A stretch of DNA of 64,000 nucleotides from assembly GCA_945863885.1 (NCBI GenBank), contig CAMAZY010000001.1, forward strand, positions 1-64,000, given 5' to 3'. Source of the DNA: an uncultured Clostridia bacterium (lineage in GTDB: Bacteria; Bacillota; Clostridia; Oscillospirales; Acutalibacteraceae). A model generated the notes under the pieces. That model saw only the letters and a list, made by a program, of their open reading frames with translations. It ran no database searches and was not told the origin of the DNA. Shown piece by piece: positions 53,108 to 61,285 of this stretch; position 1 is the stretch's first letter, and each line of letters begins with the position of its first letter. A program made the translations under genes and the position numbers.

Positions 53108-53984
53108 AAGGTACAGTCTTGACGAATACATTGCACTTATTAACCAAAAGCTTGACTCGTGCCTTCCGGCGTGTTCCTACGGTGAGCCGGTCGTCCTCGA
53201 AGCCATGAAATACAGCCTCATGAACGGCGGAAAAAGAATCAGACCTATTTTGACTCTTGAATTTTGCAGAATGTGCGGCGGTGATATCGACGACGCGCTC
53301 GCCTTTGCGTGTGCGATTGAAATGATTCACACCTATTCGCTGATTCATGATGATCTGCCCTGTATGGATAATGACACTATGCGCCGGGGAAAGCCCTCTT
53401 GCCATGTCGCTTACGGAGAAAGCTACGCACTTCTTGCGGGTGATGCGCTTTTAACGTATGCGTTCGAATATGCGACGAAGTCGGCTCTGGCATTGACGGA
53501 TCCCCAATGCGCGGTTGAAGCAATCAAAATACTTTCTTCCTGTGCCGGCGTAAGCGGTATGATCGGCGGACAAGTCGTCGATCTGAAAAGCGAAGGAAAA
53601 AGTGTATCACTTGATACACTTCAAACGATGGATTCTCTGAAAACTGGTGCCCTCATCAAAGCCGCCGCTTTAATGGGAACCGTAATCGGAAAGGGAAGTC
53701 CCGAACAAAAAGAAGCGGCAGTCCGATACGCCGAAAATCTCGGACAGGCGTTTCAGATTGTCGATGACATTCTTGACGTAACGGCAGACGAAGCCGTTCT
53801 CGGAAAGCCCGTCGGAAGCGATAAAGAAAGCGGAAAGTCGACCTATGTTTCGCTTTTGGGTCTCGAAAAGTCTCAAAGAATTGCCGATGAGCTTACACAG
53901 CAGGCAATTCAGTCACTTGATGCCTTTCAAGACAACGGCTTTTTGATTGAATTGACCAAGAGCCTTGCTTCCCGTAAAAATTAA
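53100..53984 (+). CDS. ispA: Polyprenyl (farnesyl) diphosphate synthase
   Basis: IspA condenses isopentenyl diphosphate with dimethylallyl and geranyl diphosphates to farnesyl diphosphate. ATG 53100 lies 9 bp after GCGGAG; ATG 53091 has no spacing to that site. The 294-residue protein has the first aspartate-rich motif DDLPCMDND and the second as DDILD, both intact. GGKRIRP at the start is the IPP-binding segment. The two residues before the first Asp motif do not include a Phe that would shorten the product below C15, so farnesyl product is plausible. The gene joins dxs downstream in isoprenoid synthesis. Its stop codon lies within the TTAA end of the second inverted-repeat element. Confidence 0.93.
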   Translation: MNKRYSLDEYIALINQKLDSCLPACSYGEPVVLEAMKYSLMNGGKRIRPILTLEFCRMCGGDIDDALAFACAIEMIHTYSLIHDDLPCMDNDTMRRGKPSCHVAYGESYALLAGDALLTYAFEYATKSALALTDPQCAVEAIKILSSCAGVSGMIGGQVVDLKSEGKSVSLDTLQTMDSLKTGALIKAAALMGTVIGKGSPEQKEAAVRYAENLGQAFQIVDDILDVTADEAVLGKPVGSDKESGKSTYVSLLGLEKSQRIADELTQQAIQSLDAFQDNGFLIELTKSLASRKN

Positions 53985-54054
53985 GGGCAACCTCTAAAAC
54001 CTTAAGGCGTTTAGCATTATGACGAATGCCGGGATGTTTTCAGAGATTACCTAA
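53981..54054. repeat. Short inverted-repeat element between ispA and dxs
   Basis: A 74-bp inverted repeat: the left end TTAAGGGCAACCTCTAAAAC and the right end GTTTTCAGAGATTACCTAA are complementary with small gaps. The right end is closely similar to the right end of the 180-bp element at 50220-50240 (both contain TTCAGAG-TT-CCT), and the left ends share TTAAGG and CTCT, so it looks like a shortened relative. It overlaps the ispA stop codon and occupies most of the gap before dxs. Confidence 0.5.
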
Positions 54055-54119
54055 AGATAGAACTAAAAGGAATGATACAGGCGGACATCTCTTTTTTGCT
54101 TGTATCTATGGCAGTTAAG

Positions 54120-55982
54120 ATGGAATATAAAATTCTTCAAACAATAAAAAGTCCCGAAGATTTAAAAAAACTTGATAACGCGTCCTTGTCCGATCTTGCC
54201 GGAGAAATCAGAAATAAGATGATTGAAACCGTTTCCCATACCGGCGGTCATCTTGCGTCAAATCTGGGCACCGTCGAGGTGACAATCGCGCTTCACAAGG
54301 TTTTTGATTCCCCGAAAGACCAGATTGTATTTGATGTCGGTCATCAATGCTATACCCATAAGCTACTGACAGGACGATACAGCCTCTTTGATACGCTGAG
54401 AACCAAAGACGGTATTTCCGGCTTTTGCAGACCGACTGAAAGTGAGCATGATATTTTTTTCAGCGGTCACAGCGGAACTTCAATTTCTGCGGGGCTTGGT
54501 CTTGCAACGGCAAAAAAAATCGAAAATGATGAGCATTATGTGATTTCGCTGATAGGAGACGGCTCATTTACCGGCGGCATGGTTTATGAAGCGCTGAATA
54601 ACGGCGGACGAAGCAAAACCAAGCAAATCATTATTCTCAACGACAATAAAATGTCTATATCCGAAAATGTCGGTGCTTTTTCGAAATATCTTGCCGTCAT
54701 ACGTTCAAGACCGGAATATTATAATTTCAAGGCATCAACAGAAGAAAAAATCAATACCATTCCCGGTGTCGGAAAAGCGATTTCCAAAAAGCTATATGAT
54801 ATTAAAACAGACATAAAAAGCCGGCTGTATTCCCAAAGCACCTTCTTTGAAGATTTAGGGTATCGATACATGGGACCGGTTGACGGCCACAATATCCACG
54901 TTTTGACGAACGCTCTTATGGCAGCAAAAAAAGTAAACGGCCCCGTCGTTTTACATGTCATAACCGTAAAGGGCAAGGGCTATGAGTATGCCGAACAGCA
55001 CCCGAGCCTTTTTCACGGTATTTCGCAGTTTGATATTGAAACCGGTGAACCCAAACAAAAAGGCAGCAGCTTTTCCGATATATTCGGTCACTATCTCTGC
55101 GAGCATGCCAATAAAGACAGTTCAATTTGTGCTATCACCGCCGCGATGAGCCTCGGTACGGGGCTTGAGCGGTTCAGACGTGAACATCCGATGAATTTTT
55201 TTGATGTCGGAATTGCCGAAGAACACGCAGTCACGTTTGCTTCCGGTCTTGCCAAAAACGGAATGAAGCCGATTTTTGCCGTGTATTCAACGTTTTTACA
55301 ACGCTGTTATGACCAGCTTATTCATGACGTTTCCCTGCAAAAACTGAAAATTATTTTTGCGATTGACCGTGCCGGCTTTGTCGGAGAGGACGGAGAAACC
55401 CACAACGGTCTTTTTGACGTTGCGTTTCTTAACACAATTCCCGATATTACGGTCTACTCTCCTTGCTGTTTTCGTTCCCTTGAAGCGGATATTAACAATG
55501 CCCTTTATGCCGACAAGACAAGCTGTGCCGTCCGGTATCCGAGAGGCGGACAGGACGAAATTGTAAAAAAGCTTCATTATGAATTTATTGAGTTTTCCGA
55601 ATACGGGAATCTTGACGCAGACAATCTTATCGTAACTTACGGCCGCATAACGGCAAATGCTGTTTTGGCCGTCGACAAGCTTAAAGACAAGCTCAATACA
55701 GATATCGGGCTGATATCCTTTAACCGCATTAAGCCTTTGCCCGAAAATGCAGTTTCAATCATTTCCTCAAAAAAGAAAGTATGGTTTTTTGAGGAAGGTA
55801 TCAGAAGCGGCGGCGTTGGTCAGACGCTGGCACTCAGACTTGTCGAAAGCGGTTTTCACGGATTTTATAAGCTTACTGCCGTCAATGACGAATTTGTTCA
55901 TCAGGCAAGCGTAAATCAGCTTTTACACGAGTATCAGCTTGATACCGACGGAATGCTCAGTATAATAAGCGAGGATATATAA
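54120..55982 (+). CDS. dxs: 1-deoxy-D-xylulose-5-phosphate synthase
   Basis: DXS condenses pyruvate and glyceraldehyde-3-phosphate, using TPP, in the first step of the non-mevalonate isoprenoid pathway. ATG 54120 gives 620 residues and the usual opening (MEYKILQTIKSPEDLKKL) but has only a weak ribosome binding site. ATG 54072 has AAAAGGA, but practically without spacing, and would add a 16-residue hydrophobic leader. The true start therefore needs checking. TPP motifs GDGSFTGGMVYEAL and the later DNKMSISENVG are intact, as are GHQCYTHKLLTGR and the second-domain FFDVGIAEEHAVTFA. It is followed directly by tlyA. Confidence 0.92.
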   Translation: MEYKILQTIKSPEDLKKLDNASLSDLAGEIRNKMIETVSHTGGHLASNLGTVEVTIALHKVFDSPKDQIVFDVGHQCYTHKLLTGRYSLFDTLRTKDGISGFCRPTESEHDIFFSGHSGTSISAGLGLATAKKIENDEHYVISLIGDGSFTGGMVYEALNNGGRSKTKQIIILNDNKMSISENVGAFSKYLAVIRSRPEYYNFKASTEEKINTIPGVGKAISKKLYDIKTDIKSRLYSQSTFFEDLGYRYMGPVDGHNIHVLTNALMAAKKVNGPVVLHVITVKGKGYEYAEQHPSLFHGISQFDIETGEPKQKGSSFSDIFGHYLCEHANKDSSICAITAAMSLGTGLERFRREHPMNFFDVGIAEEHAVTFASGLAKNGMKPIFAVYSTFLQRCYDQLIHDVSLQKLKIIFAIDRAGFVGEDGETHNGLFDVAFLNTIPDITVYSPCCFRSLEADINNALYADKTSCAVRYPRGGQDEIVKKLHYEFIEFSEYGNLDADNLIVTYGRITANAVLAVDKLKDKLNTDIGLISFNRIKPLPENAVSIISSKKKVWFFEEGIRSGGVGQTLALRLVESGFHGFYKLTAVNDEFVHQASVNQLLHEYQLDTDGMLSIISEDI

Positions 55983-56795
55983 GTGACGGAAAAAATCAGA
56001 TTAGATGTTGCGGTCTGCGAGCGAGGGCTTGCGGAAAGCCGTGAAAAAGCAAAAGCACTCATTATGGCCGGTCAGGTCTATGTCAATAACATGAAGTCCA
56101 CAAAGGCCGGTTTAGTTATTAAGCCTGAGGACTGCATTGAAGTCAGGGGAGAGAAGATGCCGTATGTTAGCCGCGGCGGTTATAAACTTGAAAAAGCGGT
56201 TAAGGAATTTGGTCTTACACTTAACGGCTTCGTCTGCATGGATATCGGTGCTTCGACCGGTGGCTTTACCGACTGTATGCTTCAAAACGGCGCAAGAAAA
56301 GTATATTCCATTGATGTCGGCTACGGTCAGCTTGCCTGGAAATTAAGAACCGACGAACGTGTGGTCAATCTCGAGCGGACAAATTTCAGATATCTGACGG
56401 ACGAAACGGTCAGCGAGCCTATTGATTTTGCAAGCGTTGATGTCTCGTTTATTTCGCTCAAGCTGATTCTTCCCGTTATGCGGGGTTTTTTAAAGGAAAA
56501 CGGACTTGCCGTTTGTCTGATTAAACCGCAGTTTGAAGCCGGAAAAGACAAAATTGGAAAAAAAGGGGTCGTCAGAGAGATCCAGACACATTTCGATGTT
56601 GTCAACGATATATACGGCTTTGTCTTGGAGAACGGTTTTTCTGTTTTGAATCTTGACTATTCACCGATTAAAGGTCCTCAGGGAAATATAGAATACCTTA
56701 TTTACATTCAAAAAAACGACAACCCGCGATCTTTCTTATCTTCGTCAATTGAACAGACGGTCAGAAATTCACATGAGGTATTGAACGGAGGCTGA
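55983..56795 (+). CDS. tlyA: TlyA-family rRNA methyltransferase
   Basis: A TlyA-type protein of 270 residues with an N-terminal S4 domain (LAESREKAKALIMAGQVYVN) and an FtsJ-like 2'-O-methyltransferase domain (MDIGASTGGFTDCML as the SAM motif). In Mycobacterium TlyA methylates 16S and 23S rRNA riboses; some annotated TlyA proteins have been linked to haemolysis, which is probably indirect. It starts at GTG directly after the dxs stop codon with GCGAGG upstream. The cluster dxs-tlyA-nadK-argR-recN is widely conserved in Firmicutes and supports the assignment. Confidence 0.92.
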   Translation: MTEKIRLDVAVCERGLAESREKAKALIMAGQVYVNNMKSTKAGLVIKPEDCIEVRGEKMPYVSRGGYKLEKAVKEFGLTLNGFVCMDIGASTGGFTDCMLQNGARKVYSIDVGYGQLAWKLRTDERVVNLERTNFRYLTDETVSEPIDFASVDVSFISLKLILPVMRGFLKENGLAVCLIKPQFEAGKDKIGKKGVVREIQTHFDVVNDIYGFVLENGFSVLNLDYSPIKGPQGNIEYLIYIQKNDNPRSFLSSSIEQTVRNSHEVLNGG

Positions 56796-56800
56796 TAGAA

Positions 56801-57658
56801 TTGAAAATTGCAATTCATGTAAATCTCACAAGAAAAAACGCCTATGACGTTGCCTGTGATGTTTGCCGTGTGCTCAGCAAACTTGATACGCAAATTCTTA
56901 TGTCGCAGGAATTTGAAAGTGTTTTTTCATCATATGATATCTGCTTTCTTGACTATGAAGAAGCAATTAAAAACTGCGATGTTCTTGTGACGATAGGCGG
57001 TGACGGAACCTTTATTCACGCCGCTCATGATGCCGCCGAATATGATAAGAAGATTCTCGGAATCAATGCGGGCAATCTCGGTTTTCTTGCCGGCATTGAA
57101 AAACAGGAACTCGAATTGCTGGAAAATCTGATCGACGGCAATTATGAAATTGACCGCCGTATGATGCTCAGTATCAGTCATTACAAAGGCAATGAGCTTA
57201 TCAATAAGCATTACTGTCTTAACGATGTTGTCGTTGCAAGAGGCATGTCCTTGAGAATGTGTGATATTGAGGTAAAATGTGACGGCAAAAAGGTTAATAA
57301 TTATTACTGTGACGGTTTGATTTTATCAACTCCGACCGGTTCAACCGCATATTCACTTTCTGCCGGTGGACCGGTTGTAGACCCGACGATCGAAAGTATT
57401 ATTATGACACCGATTTGTACACATTCGCTTTTTTCGCGTTCCATGATTTTTCGTCCCGAATCCGTAATAGAAATCAAAGTGACCAACCCTGATTTGTGTT
57501 TGCCGGTTTTAAGCTGTGACGGTGAAAAAGCAATTGATCTTGATAAAGACTGCCGATTAGTCATAAAAAGGGCGGAAAGATATTCAAAAATCATCCGGAT
57601 TAAATCTGACAGCTTTACCGATATCCTGAAAGCAAAGCTGATTGAAAGAAGAGCATGA
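56801..57658 (+). CDS. nadK: NAD kinase
   Basis: NadK phosphorylates NAD to NADP. The 285-residue protein starts at TTG 56801 with AACGGAGG at 9 bp. The catalytic GGDGT motif is at 66-70 (TIGGDGTFIHAA), followed by GINAGNLGFLAG, the LNDVVVARG segment and TPTGSTAYSLSAGGP. The usual NE/D pair of the second motif is ND here, which also occurs elsewhere. It is 5 bp after tlyA and its end precedes argR by 13 bp. Confidence 0.95.
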   Translation: MKIAIHVNLTRKNAYDVACDVCRVLSKLDTQILMSQEFESVFSSYDICFLDYEEAIKNCDVLVTIGGDGTFIHAAHDAAEYDKKILGINAGNLGFLAGIEKQELELLENLIDGNYEIDRRMMLSISHYKGNELINKHYCLNDVVVARGMSLRMCDIEVKCDGKKVNNYYCDGLILSTPTGSTAYSLSAGGPVVDPTIESIIMTPICTHSLFSRSMIFRPESVIEIKVTNPDLCLPVLSCDGEKAIDLDKDCRLVIKRAERYSKIIRIKSDSFTDILKAKLIERRA

Positions 57659-57671
57659 AAGGAGAAGAGAG

Positions 57672-58127
57672 ATGAAAAAGAACAGGCATGAGGCTATTTT
57701 GTCTTTAATTGAAAAGGAAAATATCAGCACCCAGGAGGAGCTGATGCTCAAGCTCAACGCAATGGGTTATAAGGTAACACAGGCCACGGTATCAAGAGAT
57801 ATCAAATCGCTTAAGCTTGTAAAAACGCCGATTTCGGGCGGTCAGTATAAATATTCTTTTGTTAACAACGATACTGACGACAACGCCGAAAAGTATTATT
57901 CAATTTTATCGCATTCCGTAACAGGAGTAGATTATGCCGGAAATATGTCGGTAGTCAAATGCTATTCCGGAATGGCGCAAGCGGCATGTGCTTCACTTGA
58001 CAACCTTTTTTCCGAACGTATAGTCGGAACACTCGCAGGTGACGATACCATTTTTGTTTTATGCACGAACGAAAGTGCTGCGTCACAGTTTAAATCTAAA
58101 TTAGAACGCATTATTTCCGAAGAATAA
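57672..58127 (+). CDS. argR: Arginine repressor ArgR
   Basis: ArgR is the arginine-responsive hexameric repressor/activator of arginine metabolism genes. ATG 57672 lies 8 bp after AAAGGAG and gives 151 residues, the family norm; the longer frame from 57642 starts inside nadK. The N-terminal winged helix has NISTQEELMLKLNAMGYKVTQATVSRDIKSLKLVK. The C-terminal domain has GTLAGDDTIFVLC, containing the arginine-binding aspartates. As in most Firmicutes it sits just before recN. Arginine genes are not in the window, so its targets here cannot be named. Confidence 0.95.
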   Translation: MKKNRHEAILSLIEKENISTQEELMLKLNAMGYKVTQATVSRDIKSLKLVKTPISGGQYKYSFVNNDTDDNAEKYYSILSHSVTGVDYAGNMSVVKCYSGMAQAACASLDNLFSERIVGTLAGDDTIFVLCTNESAASQFKSKLERIISEE

Positions 58128-58139
58128 AATATTCTTCAG

Positions 58140-58172
58140 AAAGGAGACGGTAAACCCTTACCGTAAAAAAAT
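58140..58172 (+). promoter_or_regulatory. recN ribosome binding site with hairpin spacer
   Basis: The Shine-Dalgarno AAAGGAG (58140-58146) is 26 bases from the recN ATG, too far for normal initiation. Between them ACGGTAA (58147-58153) and TTACCGT (58158-58164) form a perfect 7-bp stem with a 4-base loop. When folded, the effective spacing becomes 8 bases (58165-58172). An in-frame stop at 58164 rules out an earlier start. Confidence 0.65.
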
Positions 58173-59846
58173 ATGCTTACAAATTTAAGAATTGAAAATG
58201 TTGCCGTTATCGAAAAAGTATCGATCTCCTTTGAAAAAGGACTTAACATATTGACCGGTGAAACCGGAGCCGGTAAGTCAATCGTCATTGACGCTATCAA
58301 TGCGGTTTTAGGCGAACGCACGACCAAGCAGATTGTGAGAAACGGTGCTGACAGCGCAAAGGTTACGGCTTATTTCGATTTTATCGGAGAAAACGTAATC
58401 GATGTGCTGAAAAGTCTTGATATTGAGCCTGAAGAGGACGGAAGTCTCCTGATTAACCGGGTCATTACGGCTGACGGCAGAAGTACCTGCCGGATCAACG
58501 GTCAACCCGTAACGGTTTCCATGCTTCGACAGGTCGGGAATGAGCTGATTTCGATCTGCGGTCAGCATGACAGCCAAAAACTTCTTCAATCCGAAAATCA
58601 TATCGTTTATATTGATTCGCTCGGCGGAACCTCCGAATTGCTTGAGGATTACAGAACGGTCTACACGAAAGCCTGTGAAATAAAAAAAGAACTCGACAGT
58701 CTGAAACGAAATGATTCTGATAATCGTCAGCGATTGGATTTTCTTAAGTATCAGATTGATGAGCTTGAACGGGCCGATATCCAAATCGGTGAAAAAGAAA
58801 AGCTGAACGGCGAAAAGAGAAAAATCAAAGACCGTGAAAAGATTACTTCTGCCTTATATTCGGCTCACAGTATCATTTCAGGTGACGAAAATACTTCCGG
58901 TTTATGTGATAACTTATATCATCTGAGTTCTTTTCTTGCGCAACTGCGTGATTACGATTCTGAGTTCGGTGAGTATGAAAAAAGTGTCGACGATTTGAGA
59001 TATGAGCTTGAGGACTGCTTAAGTGCGCTGAACCGTATGTCTTCTTCATTCGAGGACGAGGAAGTCGATATCGACAGCATTGAAGAACGGCTTGATATCA
59101 TTTATCGCCTTTCCAAAAAATACGGAAGCACCGAAGAAGAGATGCTTGAAACGCTTGAAAGACTTCAGAAGGAATATCATAGCATTACGACAAGTGATGA
59201 GCGTGCCGAAGAGCTTGAAGAAGAATACAATCAAATCAGTCAGCTTCTTCGGAAAAAAGCATCGATTCTTTCTGAAAAAAGAAAAAGCTTTTGTGTTGAA
59301 TTTGAAAAACAAATTATGCAGCAGCTTGCTTATCTTGATATGCCCGGCGCCGTATTCAAAGTCGATTTCAAAACGGTTAACCCCGGTTCAAACGGAATCG
59401 ACGATGTGCAGTTTTTGCTCAGTGCCAATGCCGGTCAGGAGCCAAAACCGCTTTCAAAAATTGCTTCCGGCGGTGAGCTATCAAGAATCATGCTTGCCAT
59501 AAGATGTGCCCTTGCCGAAAGCGAAAGTGTTTCAACGCTTATTTTTGACGAAATTGACACGGGCATCAGCGGTCGTGCCGCCCATAAAGTCGGCTACAAG
59601 CTAAAGCAGCTTTCCTCCGGTTTTCAGGTTATTTGTGTAACGCATCTTGCCCAGATTGCCGCAGGAGCCGACAATCACCTCCTTATCGAAAAAAGGACGG
59701 AGGAGGGAAAAACTTTTACCCTTGTAACGAATCTTGAAAGTGACGCAAGAATAAAAGAAATTGCAAGAATTATCGGCGGAGACATCGTAACCCGGGCAAC
59801 TTTAAGTTCTGCCGAAGAGCTGATAAAATTTTTCGATAATCCTTGA
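58173..59846 (+). CDS. recN: DNA repair protein RecN
   Basis: RecN is an SMC-like ATPase that acts early in double-strand-break repair. The 557-residue protein opens with MLTNLRIENVAVIEKVSISF and the Walker A motif GETGAGKS at 29-36. A long coiled-coil middle (about 150-380) follows. Walker B and the signature are in SGGELSRIMLAI, LIFDEIDTGISGRAA and CVTHLAQIAA. Length and order are standard. ATG 58173 is certain because of an in-frame stop just upstream and the conserved N-terminus. The ribosome binding site is separated from it by a hairpin. Last gene of the nusB operon; the tyrS promoter overlaps its stop codon. Confidence 0.96.
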   Translation: MLTNLRIENVAVIEKVSISFEKGLNILTGETGAGKSIVIDAINAVLGERTTKQIVRNGADSAKVTAYFDFIGENVIDVLKSLDIEPEEDGSLLINRVITADGRSTCRINGQPVTVSMLRQVGNELISICGQHDSQKLLQSENHIVYIDSLGGTSELLEDYRTVYTKACEIKKELDSLKRNDSDNRQRLDFLKYQIDELERADIQIGEKEKLNGEKRKIKDREKITSALYSAHSIISGDENTSGLCDNLYHLSSFLAQLRDYDSEFGEYEKSVDDLRYELEDCLSALNRMSSSFEDEEVDIDSIEERLDIIYRLSKKYGSTEEEMLETLERLQKEYHSITTSDERAEELEEEYNQISQLLRKKASILSEKRKSFCVEFEKQIMQQLAYLDMPGAVFKVDFKTVNPGSNGIDDVQFLLSANAGQEPKPLSKIASGGELSRIMLAIRCALAESESVSTLIFDEIDTGISGRAAHKVGYKLKQLSSGFQVICVTHLAQIAAGADNHLLIEKRTEEGKTFTLVTNLESDARIKEIARIIGGDIVTRATLSSAEELIKFFDNP

Positions 59847-59871
59847 CACATCTGAATAAAATCTGTATTAT
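59843..59871 (+). promoter_or_regulatory. Sigma-A promoter for tyrS overlapping the recN stop codon
   Basis: TTGACA (59843-59848, perfect consensus) and TATTAT (59866-59871) are 17 bp apart. The recN stop codon TGA (59844-59846) is inside the minus-35 box. The leader to tyrS is only about 30 bases, too short for a T-box. Confidence 0.8.
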
Positions 59872-59904
59872 TGATTGGACTAAAAACATTGAAAGGAAAT
59901 GAAA

Positions 59905-61131
59905 ATGCAAATATATGACGAACTTGTTGCGCGCGGTCTAATCGCGCAGGTGACCGATGAAGACGAAATAAGAGATTTGGTCAATAACGGAAAAGCTGTT
60001 TTCTATATCGGATTTGACCCGACTGCCGACAGTCTCCACGTCGGTCATTTTATGGCATTATGCCTGATGAAACGACTGCAGATGGCCGGGAACAAACCCA
60101 TCGTGCTTATCGGAGGCGGTACTGCAATGATTGGTGACCCTTCCGGAAGAAGCGATATGCGTCAAATGATGACAAAGGAAACGATTGAGCATAACTGCAA
60201 CTGCTTTAAAAAGCAAATGAGTAAATTTATTGACTTTTCCGACGGTAAGGCGCTAATGGTCAACAATGCTGATTGGCTGCTTAACCTCAATTATGTTGAG
60301 CTTTTGAGAGATGTCGGTGCGTGCTTTTCCGTCAATCGTATGCTTACTGCCGAATGCTATAAGCAAAGAATGGAAAAGGGCTTAAGCTTTCTTGAATTTA
60401 ATTATATGATCATGCAAAGCTATGACTTCCTTGAACTTTATAAGCGCTACGGTTGTAATATGCAGTTCGGCGGCGATGACCAGTGGAGCAATATGCTCGG
60501 CGGCACTGAGCTTATCAGAAAGAAACTCAGCAAAGACGCTTACGCAATGACGATCACTCTTCTTTTGAACTCTGAGGGCAAAAAGATGGGCAAAACCCAA
60601 AAAGGCGCCGTCTGGCTTGATCCTGAAAAAACAAGTCCGTATGAGTTTTATCAGTATTGGAGAAATGTTGCCGACGCTGATGTACTCAAGTGCATCAGAA
60701 TGCTTACCTTCCTTCCGCTTGAAGAGATCGATAAAATGGACAGTTGGGAAGGCAGTCAGCTCAATACAGCAAAGGAAATTCTCGCCTTTGAACTGACAAA
60801 GCTTGTACACGGGGAAGAGGAAGCCACAAAGGCGCAGCAAGCAGCAAAAGCTCTTTTCTCAAACGGCGGAAACACGGAAAACATGCCGACAACCGAACTT
60901 TCGGACGATGACTTTACAGACGGCGAAATCAGCGTTGTTGACGTTATGCTGAAAGCCGGAATTATTAAGTCAAAAGGTGAGGGCAGACGTCTTGTCGAAC
61001 AAGGCGGAGTAAGCGTTGATGATGAAAAAATCAGCGGTACCGCCTATACTCTTAAGATTTCCGATTTTGAAAAAGGTCATGTTATTCTCAAAAAAGGAAA
61101 GAAAGTTTTCCACAAAATTATTATAAAATAA
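59905..61131 (+). CDS. tyrS: Tyrosyl-tRNA synthetase
   Basis: TyrS charges tRNA-Tyr. ATG 59905 lies 7 bp after AAAGGA; ATG 59899 is too close. The 408-residue class I synthetase has the HIGH-type motif HVGH at 45-48, the KMSKS-type KMGKT at 227-231, and a C-terminal S4 domain ([21 protein letters not shown]). The KMGKT variant is common in this family and retains both lysines. It has its own vegetative promoter and terminator, so it is a single-gene unit. No T-box leader, which controls many Firmicutes tyrS genes, is present. Confidence 0.96.
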   Translation: MQIYDELVARGLIAQVTDEDEIRDLVNNGKAVFYIGFDPTADSLHVGHFMALCLMKRLQMAGNKPIVLIGGGTAMIGDPSGRSDMRQMMTKETIEHNCNCFKKQMSKFIDFSDGKALMVNNADWLLNLNYVELLRDVGACFSVNRMLTAECYKQRMEKGLSFLEFNYMIMQSYDFLELYKRYGCNMQFGGDDQWSNMLGGTELIRKKLSKDAYAMTITLLLNSEGKKMGKTQKGAVWLDPEKTSPYEFYQYWRNVADADVLKCIRMLTFLPLEEIDKMDSWEGSQLNTAKEILAFELTKLVHGEEEATKAQQAAKALFSNGGNTENMPTTELSDDDFTDGEISVVDVMLKAGIIKSKGEGRRLVEQGGVSVDDEKISGTAYTLKISDFEKGHVILKKGKKVFHKIIIK

Positions 61132-61135
61132 GCTT

Positions 61136-61170
61136 AGTCGGGAGACTTTACTCCCGACTGTTTAACTTTC
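61136..61170 (+). terminator. Intrinsic terminator after tyrS
   Basis: AGTCGGGAG (61136-61144) pairs perfectly with CTCCCGACT (61151-61159) with a 6-base loop, followed by GTTTAACTTT. It starts 4 bp after the stop codon. Confidence 0.85.
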
Positions 61171-61185
61171 ACTTATATAAAGTTT

Positions 61186-61216
61186 TTAGGTAAATTTGTG
61201 TATATTCAGCTATAAT
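61186..61216 (+). promoter_or_regulatory. Possible promoter for the alpha-mannosidase gene
   Basis: A perfect TATAAT at 61211-61216 with a weak minus-35 (TTAGGT at 61186-61191, 19-bp spacer). A small hairpin (ATGCA/TGCAT at about 61226-61240) lies in the leader. The poor minus-35 suggests an activator may be needed, but none is identified. Confidence 0.4.
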
Positions 61217-61285
61217 AAACTAAAGATGCACATTTGCATTGAGTGAGATCAAGTCAACAATAAATTTTAGGTCTGAGGTAAAGCC

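Noticed and set aside
59847-59904. T-box riboswitch upstream of tyrS
   Set aside because: The gap after recN is 58 bases and the promoter uses part of it, so there is no room for the structure.
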